Source: Sinorhizobium medicae (GTDB lineage: Bacteria; Pseudomonadota; Alphaproteobacteria; Rhizobiales; Rhizobiaceae). Taken from it: DNA of 64,000 bases. This document shows, piece after piece, positions 9,687-17,450 of the stretch (positions are counted from its first letter, which is position 1; each line of letters starts with the position of its first letter). The DNA is taken from the NCBI RefSeq assembly GCF_007827695.1, contig NZ_VITA01000007.1:301410-365409 (forward strand), written 5' to 3'. The position numbers and the translations under genes are program-made. The notes under the pieces were generated by a model. That model made no database searches, was not told the DNA's origin, and worked only from the letters and a program-made list of their open reading frames with translations.

Positions 9687-10385
9687 CTATTCCTTGCCAA
9701 GTCTGACAGGCGAGGGCTCATTCCTCAGTCCATTGGTCCAACCGGCGCCCATAACGTCGCGGAGCGAGGAGACCGAGTATTTGACGTATTCGAGCAGAAT
9801 GGCCTTGAGCACCAGCGGGTTGCGGAGCCAGTTGGTCGTCTTGAGATCCGAGTTGACGACAGGATAGGCGACGAATTCCGTTTCCGGCCTGGCGCGGCGC
9901 AGTTCGAGCAGACTGCGCGGCATATGGTAGTTATTCGTCACGACGAGAATGGTCCGGTACCCCCGGCTGCGGATCCAATGCGAGGTCTCGGTCGCATTGC
10001 CAATCGTATCGACCGCTTCACGGCCAATATCGACGCAGCATTTGAAGAGGTCGGCCGAGCTCTGGGTGTTGCGCCGGATCTGGCTTCGTGTCGTCGACGG
10101 ATGCACGCCGGAAATCAACAGCCGCTTTCCGGCACCGAGTTTCAGGAGGTCGACCGCCTGGTCGATCCGCTGAAAGCCGCCTGTGAGCACGACGATCGCG
10201 TCCGCCTTCGGGGTGGGAGGTGGCTGCAGCGAGGCGACCGTATCGGCGAATTGAAGGAAGCCGGCAATGAATACGGCGAGAAAGGCGAGCAGCACGAAGA
10301 AACTGCGGCGCAGGAGTTTGCGCAGCACGCTGCGGGACTGGCGACGGCGCGCGGCCCTCTCCAGCCATTTGCCCCTCTCGGCCAT
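9687..10385 (-). CDS. YdcF/ElyC-family (DUF218) membrane protein
   Basis: A 232-residue protein with one N-terminal membrane helix (RSFFVLLAFLAVFIAGFLQF) and a DUF218 domain: DAIVVLTGGFQRIDQAVDLL, LLISGVHPSTT, SADLFKCCVDIG and TILVVTNNYHMPRSLLEL. The family includes SanA/ElyC/YdcF, implicated in envelope integrity and lipid-carrier handling. I chose the ATG at 10385 (MAERGKWLERAA) with a GGGAG ribosome site; the frame is open to an ATG at 10427, which would add 14 residues. It follows ftsX in the same direction, so a cell-envelope job is plausible. The exact reaction is unknown. Confidence 0.82.
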   Translation of the reverse strand: MAERGKWLERAARRRQSRSVLRKLLRRSFFVLLAFLAVFIAGFLQFADTVASLQPPPTPKADAIVVLTGGFQRIDQAVDLLKLGAGKRLLISGVHPSTTRSQIRRNTQSSADLFKCCVDIGREAVDTIGNATETSHWIRSRGYRTILVVTNNYHMPRSLLELRRARPETEFVAYPVVNSDLKTTNWLRNPLVLKAILLEYVKYSVSSLRDVMGAGWTNGLRNEPSPVRLGKE

Positions 10386-10490
10386 TCCGCTCCCGCGTAG
10401 TTCTCCCGCCTTCATGATTCCCATCACATAGCCGCAGATTGCGGCAGGGAATAGATCGTTTGCGGGTAAATCATGGCTTTCCGGCCGTTT

Positions 10491-11510
10491 TCAACCCTGA
10501 AAGCTGTCGGTCCGGCCGGGATCGGATCGGATGAGGTCTATTTCGTAGATCGTCCGCATGACGGTGAGGCGCGCCGTCAAGGTCGTCAGCAAGGCAATAA
10601 CGACGATAATGGCGAAGATGCCGAGATAGCCTGTGTAGCCGATGGCGAAGGTGCCGAAAAGCGCCGTTGCCTGATCCGTTTCCGGGGTTGCAAGCGTCTG
10701 CGACTGCCAAAAGCTCGCCAGCGCAAAGGACAGCGCCGCGAGAAAGCCGCCTGCGCCTGCGCCTTTAAGGCTGATTCGGAGAAAGTGCTTCTGGAATTCG
10801 GCGGCGACGAAGCCCGCTTCCGCTCCCACGAAATGCAGAACCTCGACGATATGGCGGTTTCCGGACAGCGCCCCGCGCGTAGCGAAAACGACCGTCAGAA
10901 CCATTGCGGAGAAGACCAGCACCAGCACCCCGGTTCCGATCATCGTGGTCGTGCTCGCCATTGCGACCAGTCGATCGACCCAGGTGCGGTGATCATCCAG
11001 GAAGGCCTGCGGGATGATTTCGGTCAGCGCGTTGCGCATTGCGGTGAAATCGGGGGGATTGTTCTCATCGATCGTGACGACGACGAGCCGCGGGACGGGC
11101 AGTTCGTTGAGGTCCAGTCCACCACCGAGCCACGGTTCCAGGAGGCGCGCCGTCGCCGCGCGGTCGATGATCGTGCCGCCAGTCGTCCCGTTGAAGGTCA
11201 AGGCCAGATCACGCGCGTCGGCAAGCGCCCTCTCCATGTCGAGGTTGTCGTCCGGCTTGATCTGAATGGTGATCTCGCGGGAGATCTGCGACTGCCAGCT
11301 TTGTGCGGTCGCGCGTACCATGCTCACGCCGCCGAGCGTCAGGCAGGCGAGAAAGGACATGATGGCGATGACGCACATGAGCGCATGGCCGGAAACATTG
11401 GCGGAAGGCACGATCGGGCCCGTCGGGCGCACGCGCATCTCGCTGCGGCGTTGCTGCTGTTGTTGCGGTGGCGGGTCAGGCTCGCGGCGAGGAGCGCGTT
11501 TCTCATTCAT
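10491..11510 (-). CDS. ftsX: cell-division ABC transporter permease FtsX
   Basis: A 339-residue integral membrane partner of FtsE. In the divisome it couples ATP hydrolysis in the cytoplasm to activation of periplasmic peptidoglycan hydrolases. It has a short basic/Gln-rich cytoplasmic N-terminus, TM1 near residues 40-64, a periplasmic domain (about 65-190), then three helices in the FtsX permease domain (MIGTGVLVLVFSAMVLTVVF and two near the C-terminus). Its start overlaps the end of ftsE by 8 bases, showing translational coupling. Other candidates for an FtsX-like fold are lolC-type permeases, but the adjacent FtsE settles it. Confidence 0.92.
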   Translation of the reverse strand: MNEKRAPRREPDPPPQQQQQRRSEMRVRPTGPIVPSANVSGHALMCVIAIMSFLACLTLGGVSMVRATAQSWQSQISREITIQIKPDDNLDMERALADARDLALTFNGTTGGTIIDRAATARLLEPWLGGGLDLNELPVPRLVVVTIDENNPPDFTAMRNALTEIIPQAFLDDHRTWVDRLVAMASTTTMIGTGVLVLVFSAMVLTVVFATRGALSGNRHIVEVLHFVGAEAGFVAAEFQKHFLRISLKGAGAGGFLAALSFALASFWQSQTLATPETDQATALFGTFAIGYTGYLGIFAIIVVIALLTTLTARLTVMRTIYEIDLIRSDPGRTDSFQG

Positions 11511-12186
11511 AGATGTCGAGCCGCCCCTGTGACAGGATCATCCGCCGGGCCTCTACCTGATCCATCAGGGACAGGTCGTGCGTGGCGATCACCACCGCTG
11601 TCCCGAGCCGGTTGAGTTCCAGGAAGAGATTGAGCAATCGCCGCGCCATTGGCGGATCGACATTGCCGGTCGGCTCGTCGGCAAGAAGGATCTCCGGCCG
11701 GTCGATCAGCGCCCGCGCGATCGCGGCACGCTGCTTCTCTCCACCGGACAGCACCGGCGGCAGTACATTGAGGCGCTCGCCGAGACCGACCCATTTAAGG
11801 AGCTCGAGCACGTCGGAGCGATAGCTCGCCTCCTCTTTGCCGCGAACCCTGAGAGGCAAGGCGACGTTCTCATAAGTCGTCAGGTGGTCGAGCAGCCGAA
11901 AATCCTGAAAAACGATGCCGACCCGGCGGCGCAGCATGGGAAACTCCTCGCGGGGAATGGAGGAGATGTTGCGGTCGAACATGCGAATGAGGCCGCGCGT
12001 CGGCTTCAGCGACAGGAAGAGGAGCCTGAGCAGTGTCGTCTTGCCGGCGCCCGACGGGCCGGTGAGGAATTGAAAGGAACGTCGCGGAATGTCGAATGTC
12101 AGGTCCCGAAGGATTTCTGGTCCCATGCCATAGCGCAATCCGACATTTTCAAAGTGAATCAATGGGACAGCCCAGTCTCTCGTCAC
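11503..12186 (-). CDS. ftsE: cell-division ATP-binding protein FtsE
   Basis: A 227-residue ABC ATPase. Walker A is GPSGAGKTT (43-51), the Q-loop is IVFQDFRLLD (91-100), the signature is LSGGEKQRAAIARAL (146-160), Walker B is ILLADEPTGNVD (166-177), and the H-loop lies in VVIATHDLSLMD. The FENVGLRYG start and the EEFPMLRRRVGIVFQDFRLL region are FtsE-specific. It drives FtsX at the septum. The first gene of the leftward cluster, it has a 466-base upstream region carrying repeats of both families. No defects are visible. Confidence 0.94.
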   Translation of the reverse strand: MTRDWAVPLIHFENVGLRYGMGPEILRDLTFDIPRRSFQFLTGPSGAGKTTLLRLLFLSLKPTRGLIRMFDRNISSIPREEFPMLRRRVGIVFQDFRLLDHLTTYENVALPLRVRGKEEASYRSDVLELLKWVGLGERLNVLPPVLSGGEKQRAAIARALIDRPEILLADEPTGNVDPPMARRLLNLFLELNRLGTAVVIATHDLSLMDQVEARRMILSQGRLDIYE

Positions 12187-12246
12187 GACCTCGCCACTAT
12201 GCCGCAGGCCGGGTTATCGCAGCTCCACCGGTCTTGAAAACACGGC

Positions 12247-12287
12247 GTGTTTCCTGCACCGGCGTCGATTGCAGGAACATGCAGTAG
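12247..12287. repeat. palindromic repeat, family B (copy 2, left arm eroded)
   Basis: TCCTGCA (12252-12258) pairs with TGCAGGA (12270-12276), and the family end AACATGCAGTAG follows at 12276-12287. The usual CTGCTGCATG left end is lost. It lies in the ftsE upstream region, 60 bases from the ftsE start. Confidence 0.55.
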
Positions 12288-12326
12288 GACAGCGCTCCTG
12301 CCAAGGCAAAACCGTGCATGGCACGA

Positions 12327-12430
12327 GATCACGATGAATTTAGGCCCGACCGGGCTGAAATCATGAACGTGATCGATTTAAAAGGTTGGAGCCCTATGCG
12401 GGCGGCAAGCCGCACACATCTTTCTCCTCC
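12327..12430 (+). repeat. composite palindromic repeat, family A (full copy)
   Basis: Part 1 is a long palindrome from GATCACGATGAATTTAGG to its partner, ending CATGAACGTGATC at 12374; a GAA bulge interrupts the stem. Part 2 is a second hairpin, TGCGGGCGGCAAGCCGCA, followed by CACATCTTTCTCCTCC. The same two-part layout recurs at 44177-44282 (same strand) and at 14554-14655 (opposite strand), with shorter pieces at 13232, 25165 and 30271. Confidence 0.75.
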
Positions 12431-12497
12431 TCTATGGTTAAGCAAGTGTTACTTTCCGTCGGAAAAGCGCCCCCTTCGCCGCCGTCTTTCGAAAGCA

Positions 12498-12505
12498 TTA
12501 ACCAT
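12498..12505 (+). promoter_or_regulatory. possible CtrA half-site
   Basis: TTAACCAT matches the CtrA half-site used in alphaproteobacterial cell-cycle control. The second TTAA of a full TTAA-N7-TTAA box is missing. It is 148 bases before the start at 12653 and about 310 bases from the ftsE start. Chance occurrence is quite possible. Confidence 0.25.
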
Positions 12506-12652
12506 TTTGCTTTACGTGTCGTGAGAATTAGACGCAAAGCCTCGCTTCTTGCAAGGGGCGTCATCGAAGGCAGGCAGAAGAGTTGCGGCGGTCTTGTACG
12601 CCAGGACGTTCCTTGTACGCCAAGACGTTCGGCGCCGCGACGGGGAGCGCCC

Positions 12653-13072
12653 ATGCAGGCATTTCGCTCAAAGCCCTCCGGTATCGACCTGATTCCACCG
12701 GAGCGCAAATCGCGTTCCGGCGCCGCCGCTCCGAGGCGGCTGGATTGTATCGATGTAGAGTTCGAAACCGTTGCGCCGACAGCGCGGCGCAGCCCTTATC
12801 CTGTCTTCAACGACAATCGCCGTGCCGGCGGCGGGCCGGCTTACCGCACCAGGATAATTCGGGCAAAGGTGAGCATGGCAGGGCGCCTTCTGAGCGCGTG
12901 GGAGGCGCGGCTCAGCGTCATTCCCCGTCGGCGCTTTGCCGGCCTTGTCGCCGCCCTTGTACTGGCGGTTTTCGCGATGATCGCCGGGCTTGGCGGAGAT
13001 GGACATGGCGAGACGGATCCTCTAGCGGTCGGAGGGGCTGCCGCCTCCGTGGAGACAAAGGCCGAGGGATGA
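12653..13072 (+). CDS. small membrane protein of unknown function
   Basis: A 139-residue protein that I do not recognise. Residues 1-90 are polar, basic and Pro/Arg-rich (ERKSRSGAAAPRRL, VAPTARRSPYPVFNDNRRAGGG). One membrane helix follows (about 95-113, FAGLVAALVLAVFAMIAG), then a short acidic tail. The predicted topology is therefore a cytoplasmic N-terminus and a tiny periplasmic end. The ATG at 12653 is supported by GGGGAG a few bases upstream. Its layout recalls rhizobial single-span proteins located near ftsE/hpt, but no domain is visible. A CtrA half-site lies upstream. Confidence that it is translated is moderate. Confidence 0.6.
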   Translation: MQAFRSKPSGIDLIPPERKSRSGAAAPRRLDCIDVEFETVAPTARRSPYPVFNDNRRAGGGPAYRTRIIRAKVSMAGRLLSAWEARLSVIPRRRFAGLVAALVLAVFAMIAGLGGDGHGETDPLAVGGAAASVETKAEG

Positions 13073-13167
13073 CGGCCCGGTGCCCCTATGGGGCGGAAAA
13101 AAGCCCGACATGATGGTTTCCTTTGCCGAAGGCGGTGTTTCCGAACGCTGAATGTGCTAATGCCGCC

Positions 13168-13222
13168 TGCTTGCATGTTTCCTCGAGGTGCAGCCGTTAC
13201 GAACTACGGAAACATGCAGTAG
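13168..13222. repeat. palindromic repeat, family B (copy 3)
   Basis: GCATGTTTCC (13173-13182) and GGAAACATGC (13208-13217) form a perfect 10-bp stem, with the family-specific end ACATGCAGTAGC. It lies about 100 bases upstream of hpt and is followed almost directly by a partial family A element. Confidence 0.65.
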
Positions 13223-13231
13223 CTGACATGC

Positions 13232-13274
13232 GATCACGATGATTTGAATCGACCGAACTTCGGTCGGCGTGATC
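13232..13274 (+). repeat. partial palindromic repeat, family A
   Basis: It begins GATCACGATGATTTGAATC and ends CGGCGTGATC, so the outer arms GATCACG/CGTGATC are kept and a GACCGAACTTCGGTC hairpin sits in the middle. Part 2 of the full element is absent. It ends 46 bases before the hpt start, so it may lie inside the hpt leader. Confidence 0.6.
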
Positions 13275-13320
13275 CACAAGGGAAGGCCGGTGTTCTTCCT
13301 TACGAAATGGAGAAACCCGC

Positions 13321-13866
13321 ATGCCCGTCGTCCGTGGCAAGAATATCGAAGTCCTCTACAGTGCCGAAACCATTGCAGCGCGGAACCAGGAATTGGCCGC
13401 CGATATCGTTCGCGGGCCGCACAAGGACCTTCTGGTTATCTCGATCCTCAAGGGGTCTTTCATCTTTGCGGCGGATCTGATTCGCGCCATGCACGCTGCA
13501 GGCCTTGCGCCGGAGGTCGAATTCATCACGCTTTCGAGCTACGGAACCGGGACCGAATCCAAGGGCGTCAAGATCACCAAGGATATAGACAGCGATGTGC
13601 GAGACCGGGACGTACTTCTCATCGACGACATTTTGGAGTCCGGCCGGACCTTGCGCTTCGCCAAGGAACTCCTCCTTGAGCGCGGCGCCCGCAACGTCAC
13701 CATCGCGGTCCTGCTCGACAAGCGGGTGAAACGCCGCGTCGATCTCGAAGCGGATTATGTCGGCTTCGAATGCCCGGACCATTTCGTCGTCGGTTACGGC
13801 ATGGATGTCGCTTATGCATTCCGGGAGCTGCCGTTCGTCGGAGTGGTGACGGGTGACGCAAAATAA
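13321..13866 (+). CDS. hpt: hypoxanthine phosphoribosyltransferase
   Basis: A 181-residue type I phosphoribosyltransferase that salvages hypoxanthine (and often guanine) with PRPP to give IMP/GMP. The PRPP-binding loop DRDVLLIDDILESGRTL is unmistakable. The N-terminal LLVISILKGSFIFAADLIRA carries the pyrophosphate-loop Leu-Lys-Gly, and LLDKRVKRRVDLEADYVGFECPDHFVVGYGMD has the purine-binding region and flexible C-terminal motif. A GGAG ribosome site precedes the ATG at 13321. It is monocistronic, with two repeats in its upstream region. Length is normal. Confidence 0.93.
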   Translation: MPVVRGKNIEVLYSAETIAARNQELAADIVRGPHKDLLVISILKGSFIFAADLIRAMHAAGLAPEVEFITLSSYGTGTESKGVKITKDIDSDVRDRDVLLIDDILESGRTLRFAKELLLERGARNVTIAVLLDKRVKRRVDLEADYVGFECPDHFVVGYGMDVAYAFRELPFVGVVTGDAK

Positions 13867-14080
13867 CCGGACCGCACACGCCTGTCGGTCTCCTTCGGGG
13901 GCGCCGTCGCCGAATGATTAAAATGCCTCCTATCGCGTTTACCGGAATCGAACGAAAAGCTGGTTGTTTGGGAGACGTATTGCGGTCGCATGAGGCGTCC
14001 GACGATATGGAGATCAAACGGAGCGTTCATGGCATCCAAGCGCCACGCCGCTCCCCGCAGCATAAATACGGGAGGCCATG

Positions 14081-14440
14081 ATGGCGAAAATCCTGATCAC
14101 CGAGGATGAAGATGCCCTGCGTTCCTTCGTCGCGCGCGCGTTGCGGCTCGACGGCCATGAAACGGTCGAAGCCGGGGACGGAGCCGATGGGCTCGCCTGC
14201 CTTCGCGATCAGCCGTTCGACCTGTTGCTGTCCGATATCCGGATGCCGGTCATGGACGGCATCGAACTCGCTCACCAGGCCGCCGCTGCATTTCCAGCAT
14301 TGAAGATCCTGTTGATGACCGGCTACGCCGAACAGCGCGAGCGTGCCGACGACCTCTCCGCGAAGGTCGTCGACGTCATCGAGAAGCCGTTTTCACTACC
14401 CGATATTCGCAAGGCGGTTGCTCTGGCGCTGGCGGCCTGA
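14081..14440 (+). CDS. cpdR: single-domain response regulator CpdR
   Basis: A stand-alone receiver of 119 residues. Glu8, Asp9 and Asp11 form the acidic pocket, Asp52 is the phospho-acceptor (LLLSDIRMPVMDG), with Thr80 and Lys102 (EKPFSLPDI) as switch residues. There is no output domain. CpdR is phosphorylated through the CckA-ChpT relay; unphosphorylated CpdR localises ClpXP and promotes degradation of CtrA and other cell-cycle proteins. In Sinorhizobium the CpdR1 paralogue is needed for normal bacteroid development. The ending (IRKAVALALAA) has the hydrophobic Ala-rich tail typical of CpdR. An ATG at 14078 just before is equally possible. Family assignment is strong; the paralogue number is inferred. 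Confidence 0.88.
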   Translation: MAKILITEDEDALRSFVARALRLDGHETVEAGDGADGLACLRDQPFDLLLSDIRMPVMDGIELAHQAAAAFPALKILLMTGYAEQRERADDLSAKVVDVIEKPFSLPDIRKAVALALAA

Positions 14441-14553
14441 CGCGTTCGTAAACCGTTGATGCGCGGGGAAAGGCGGCTCCGGAAGACGCCGCCTCCTTCG
14501 CCTGAGGCGACAAGATGGCCCGCAGGCGGATGAGGATGCGCGCAAGCGCCGAA

Positions 14554-14655
14554 GCACGATGAGGAAGAGTTCGTGCGGTTTTCCGCCCGCACGAACTCCC
14601 TGATACCGATCACGTCATACGGTCCACCCGACCTGATACATCGTGGTCTAGACTA
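14554..14655 (-). repeat. composite palindromic repeat, family A (full copy, inverted)
   Basis: Read leftward from 14655 it begins CTAGACCACGATGTATC, runs through the degenerate palindrome to GACGTGATCGG, then GTGCGGGCGGAAAACCGCAC and TCTTCCTCATCGTGC. These are the same two hairpins and tail as the copies at 12327 and 44177. It starts directly after the TIGR02302 stop codon. Confidence 0.7.
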
Positions 14656-17310
14656 TCACCGCATGTCGAGCAGACGCTCAAGATACTGCCGCTCCAGTTC
14701 GGGCGACAGGCTGTCCCCCAATTTGCGCCGGATCTCTTCCAGGATCTGTCGGGCGCGCTGCGTGTCGATCTCGTCCGGCACCTTCACCTGGTTGCCGAAA
14801 TCGGGACCGGCGTTCTGCTGCCGGCGGCCAAGCGGGTCACGTCCGTTCTGACCATATTGCGGAATGCCTTGCCCGGGGCCTTGCCCCTGTCCCTGGGCCT
14901 GCATCTGGTTCATCATGTCCTGAGCACCCTCGCGCAGGGCCTGCAGGGCCCGGCCCTGGCTGCCGACCGCCTGCTCGCCCTGGCCCTTGCCGAGTGCGCC
15001 TGCGGCACCTTCCATCTCACGCTGCGCCTGGCCGAAGCCTTTGCCCGGCTTGATGCCCAGGTTCTCGAGTCCCTTCTGCATTTCGCCGAGTTGCTTGCCC
15101 AGCGATTCCTGCTGTTGCCTCAACTGCTTGAGAGCCTCCCTCAACTGCTCGGCGGTCATGTTGTCCATGGGGTTGGGCTGCCCGTTCGGGTCGCCCTGCT
15201 GCCCGGGCTCCTGGGGCATGTCCTGGCCGAAGAGTTCCTCGTCTTCGCCGTCGAGCGGATCGCCGCGCTGCATGCGGTCGCGCAATGCCTGGTCCAGCTT
15301 GAAGGTTTCGTCCATGAGCTGTTGCTGCCGCTGCATCAACTCGCCAAGCTTGTCCATCTGTTGCCGCATGGCGTTGTTCTGCTCGCCCATCTGCTGCTGC
15401 ATCCGTCCGGCCTGGAGATTGTTCATCATCCTCTGTAACTCGGAGAGCATCTGCCGCGCCTGGTCGCGAGCGCCCGAGCGGGCCAGATTTTCGATCTGAT
15501 CCATCATCTTCTGCAGATCCTGCTGGCGCAGCACGTTGTTCATTTCGGGATTGGCGGCGACGGCGGGATTTTTGGCGGCCTGCTCGGCAAGTGCGCGCAT
15601 ATATTCCTGCATCGCCTGGCGGAGCTCGTCCATCAACCGGGCGATTTCCTCGTCCGAAGCATTGCGCTCGAGTGCGTCCGAGAGTTTCTGCTGGGCATCG
15701 CGCAGCCGACGGTCAGCGAGCGACAGGTCGCCGTCCTCTATGCCGAGCGCGATTTCCCACAGGTGGTCGGCAGCATCGCGCAGCATGTCGTCGTTCCGGG
15801 CGAGCTGCATGCGCGTGCGTGCCGATTTCAGGAGCAGGAAGTGCGTTGGATTCGGGATCGTCTCCTCAGGATAAAGCGTCAGCGCATCGTTGAGATCAAT
15901 CGCGCGCGGCAATTGGTTGGCGTCAAGTGCGAAGACCTGCCGCTGTTCGGCGACCGCAGCGGCGAGCGGTTCGAAGAACCGGCGGGCCGGCAGAACGATC
16001 TCCTGCGGCACGCTTCGCCCCTCCTGACCGGCTGCATCCCGTGCGACCAGCGTGATGCTCACGCGCTTTCCGGCAAGTGGATGCTCGCTTAGATTGCGGC
16101 TCGTGGTGGCCTTTGCTTCCCGGGCATTGCGCCGCGGCAGATCAAGCCGATATTCGGGAGGAGCGTAGAGCGGACGGGCATTCTGTGCCGGCTCCTCGAG
16201 CGGCTTGATCTCCGCCCAGGCTTGCGTGATGCCGTAGTCGTCATGGGCCAGGTAGCTGATGTCCAGCGCCGCATTGACGGTTGGGCGGGGCGCGCCGTCG
16301 AAAGCGATGTCGGGCACGGTGTCCGGCGTGATCTTGAAGGTCCAGCTCTGGCCGCCAACGGAAAGCGTTCCGTCCTTGGCGATCTTATAGATGTGATTGC
16401 GTACCCCATTTGGGGATGTTTTCGGCGTTTCAGGCTCGGACGCTTCAGGCTTAACTGCAGTCTCCGCCTTTGCGTCCGAGGGCGGGATGACGATCTCATC
16501 GTCGCCCGCCGCGGCGTATCTGACCTTTTCCTCCGTTCCTGCGCCGGTAATCCGCACCGTAAGGTCGCTGAACTGGGGTATCGTGATCTCAGCCTTTTCC
16601 TGCGGATCCCCGTCCTGTGGTTGGTTCTGCCCGGAGGTGGCCGCGTCTTGCCGCCCCGTGAGGAAGATGGGCGCACGGCCGGTATAGGCGGGCGGCGTGA
16701 CCCACGCATCGATACGGATGTCGGCAGCGGCCAATTCGCGCTCCGGCAGGCGGAAGGCGTCGGAAACCAGGCCGGCGCGGTTCGAATAGGAATAGGCGAA
16801 GGCGATGCAGGCAAGCAGCACGGGAATAGCCCTCAGCGCCCACGGATCATGCCGTGCAATATCGGGCCGCGGCAGACCCGCATCGAGCTCCCGGACCATG
16901 CGCGCCATACGCGTCTGATGCTCGCGCCAGAGCGCGGCACCGAAAGCGCCTTCCGTCGCCGGAGCATCGTCCTGCACGCGGATCGCCTGATGCGGCAGAC
17001 GGTTGCGTTCCTCCAGCATCCGGTCCGCCTCGGGCGTTGCGGGCCAGCGAATGCGGGTCAGCGGCAGCAGGGAGAAGAATAGCCCCACAAACAAGGCAAG
17101 GAGAAGGGCGGCGTGCAGCCAGAACGGCGCGGCCCGGAAGAGGCCGACCCAACCCGCGGAGAGGAACAGAAGCACGAGCGAAGCAGGGAGGAGCATGCGC
17201 GGCAGCAGCTCTTCCGCGAAAAGAACGAGGCGGGCGAGAAACCGCTTCGCCGCCAACATTCTGGCAAATGACGGCCGTCTTGGCGTTTCATCCTCACGGA
17301 ACTGCGTCAT
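14656..17310 (-). CDS. TIGR02302 family (DUF4175) large membrane protein
   Basis: An 884-residue protein of family TIGR02302, restricted largely to Alphaproteobacteria and without a proven function. The N-terminal third has three membrane helices (about residues 35-55, 64-85, 152-170). A long extracytoplasmic part follows with beta-rich IRIDAWVTPPAYTGRAPIFL and DISYLAHDDYGITQAWAEI. The C-terminal half is a charged, Gln/Met-rich predicted coiled coil (QQQMGEQNNAMRQQMDKLG, LMQRQQQLMDETF) that ends in a Gly/Gln-rich stretch and an ELERQYLERLLDM tail. It lies downstream of lysA in the same direction, 140 bases apart. A role in envelope structure is plausible but unproven. Confidence 0.85.
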   Translation of the reverse strand: MTQFREDETPRRPSFARMLAAKRFLARLVLFAEELLPRMLLPASLVLLFLSAGWVGLFRAAPFWLHAALLLALFVGLFFSLLPLTRIRWPATPEADRMLEERNRLPHQAIRVQDDAPATEGAFGAALWREHQTRMARMVRELDAGLPRPDIARHDPWALRAIPVLLACIAFAYSYSNRAGLVSDAFRLPERELAAADIRIDAWVTPPAYTGRAPIFLTGRQDAATSGQNQPQDGDPQEKAEITIPQFSDLTVRITGAGTEEKVRYAAAGDDEIVIPPSDAKAETAVKPEASEPETPKTSPNGVRNHIYKIAKDGTLSVGGQSWTFKITPDTVPDIAFDGAPRPTVNAALDISYLAHDDYGITQAWAEIKPLEEPAQNARPLYAPPEYRLDLPRRNAREAKATTSRNLSEHPLAGKRVSITLVARDAAGQEGRSVPQEIVLPARRFFEPLAAAVAEQRQVFALDANQLPRAIDLNDALTLYPEETIPNPTHFLLLKSARTRMQLARNDDMLRDAADHLWEIALGIEDGDLSLADRRLRDAQQKLSDALERNASDEEIARLMDELRQAMQEYMRALAEQAAKNPAVAANPEMNNVLRQQDLQKMMDQIENLARSGARDQARQMLSELQRMMNNLQAGRMQQQMGEQNNAMRQQMDKLGELMQRQQQLMDETFKLDQALRDRMQRGDPLDGEDEELFGQDMPQEPGQQGDPNGQPNPMDNMTAEQLREALKQLRQQQESLGKQLGEMQKGLENLGIKPGKGFGQAQREMEGAAGALGKGQGEQAVGSQGRALQALREGAQDMMNQMQAQGQGQGPGQGIPQYGQNGRDPLGRRQQNAGPDFGNQVKVPDEIDTQRARQILEEIRRKLGDSLSPELERQYLERLLDMR

Positions 17311-17450
17311 CCGCCCTGTATTCCTTTCAATCGCGCGGCGCCGCTACAGCGCGCCGCGGTAGAGGCTGGCTTCAGGATAACATTCTTTGTGGCGAAGGCG
17401 AGGACGACAACAAAACGTGATCGCCGCGAGGCGCCGCAGTAGCAGGCGAC

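Larger units (their letters stand above)
12187..12652. other. divergent intergenic region ftsE / small membrane protein gene
   Basis: This 466-base stretch separates ftsE from the gene at 12653. It contains one family B element (12247-12287), one full family A element (12327-12430), and TTAACCAT at 12498-12505, which matches a CtrA half-site in sequence only. The frame open from 12386 (MEPYAGGKPHTS) starts inside the family A repeat and looks non-coding. No RNA gene is recognised. Confidence 0.5.

Noticed and set aside
10473..11615. 380-codon rightward frame over ftsX
   Set aside because: Antisense shadow of ftsX with Arg/Gly/Asp-biased composition.
12386..12652. N-terminal extension of the 12653 gene
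   Set aside because: The extension starts inside the family A repeat. GGGGAG and an ATG at 12653 give a better start.
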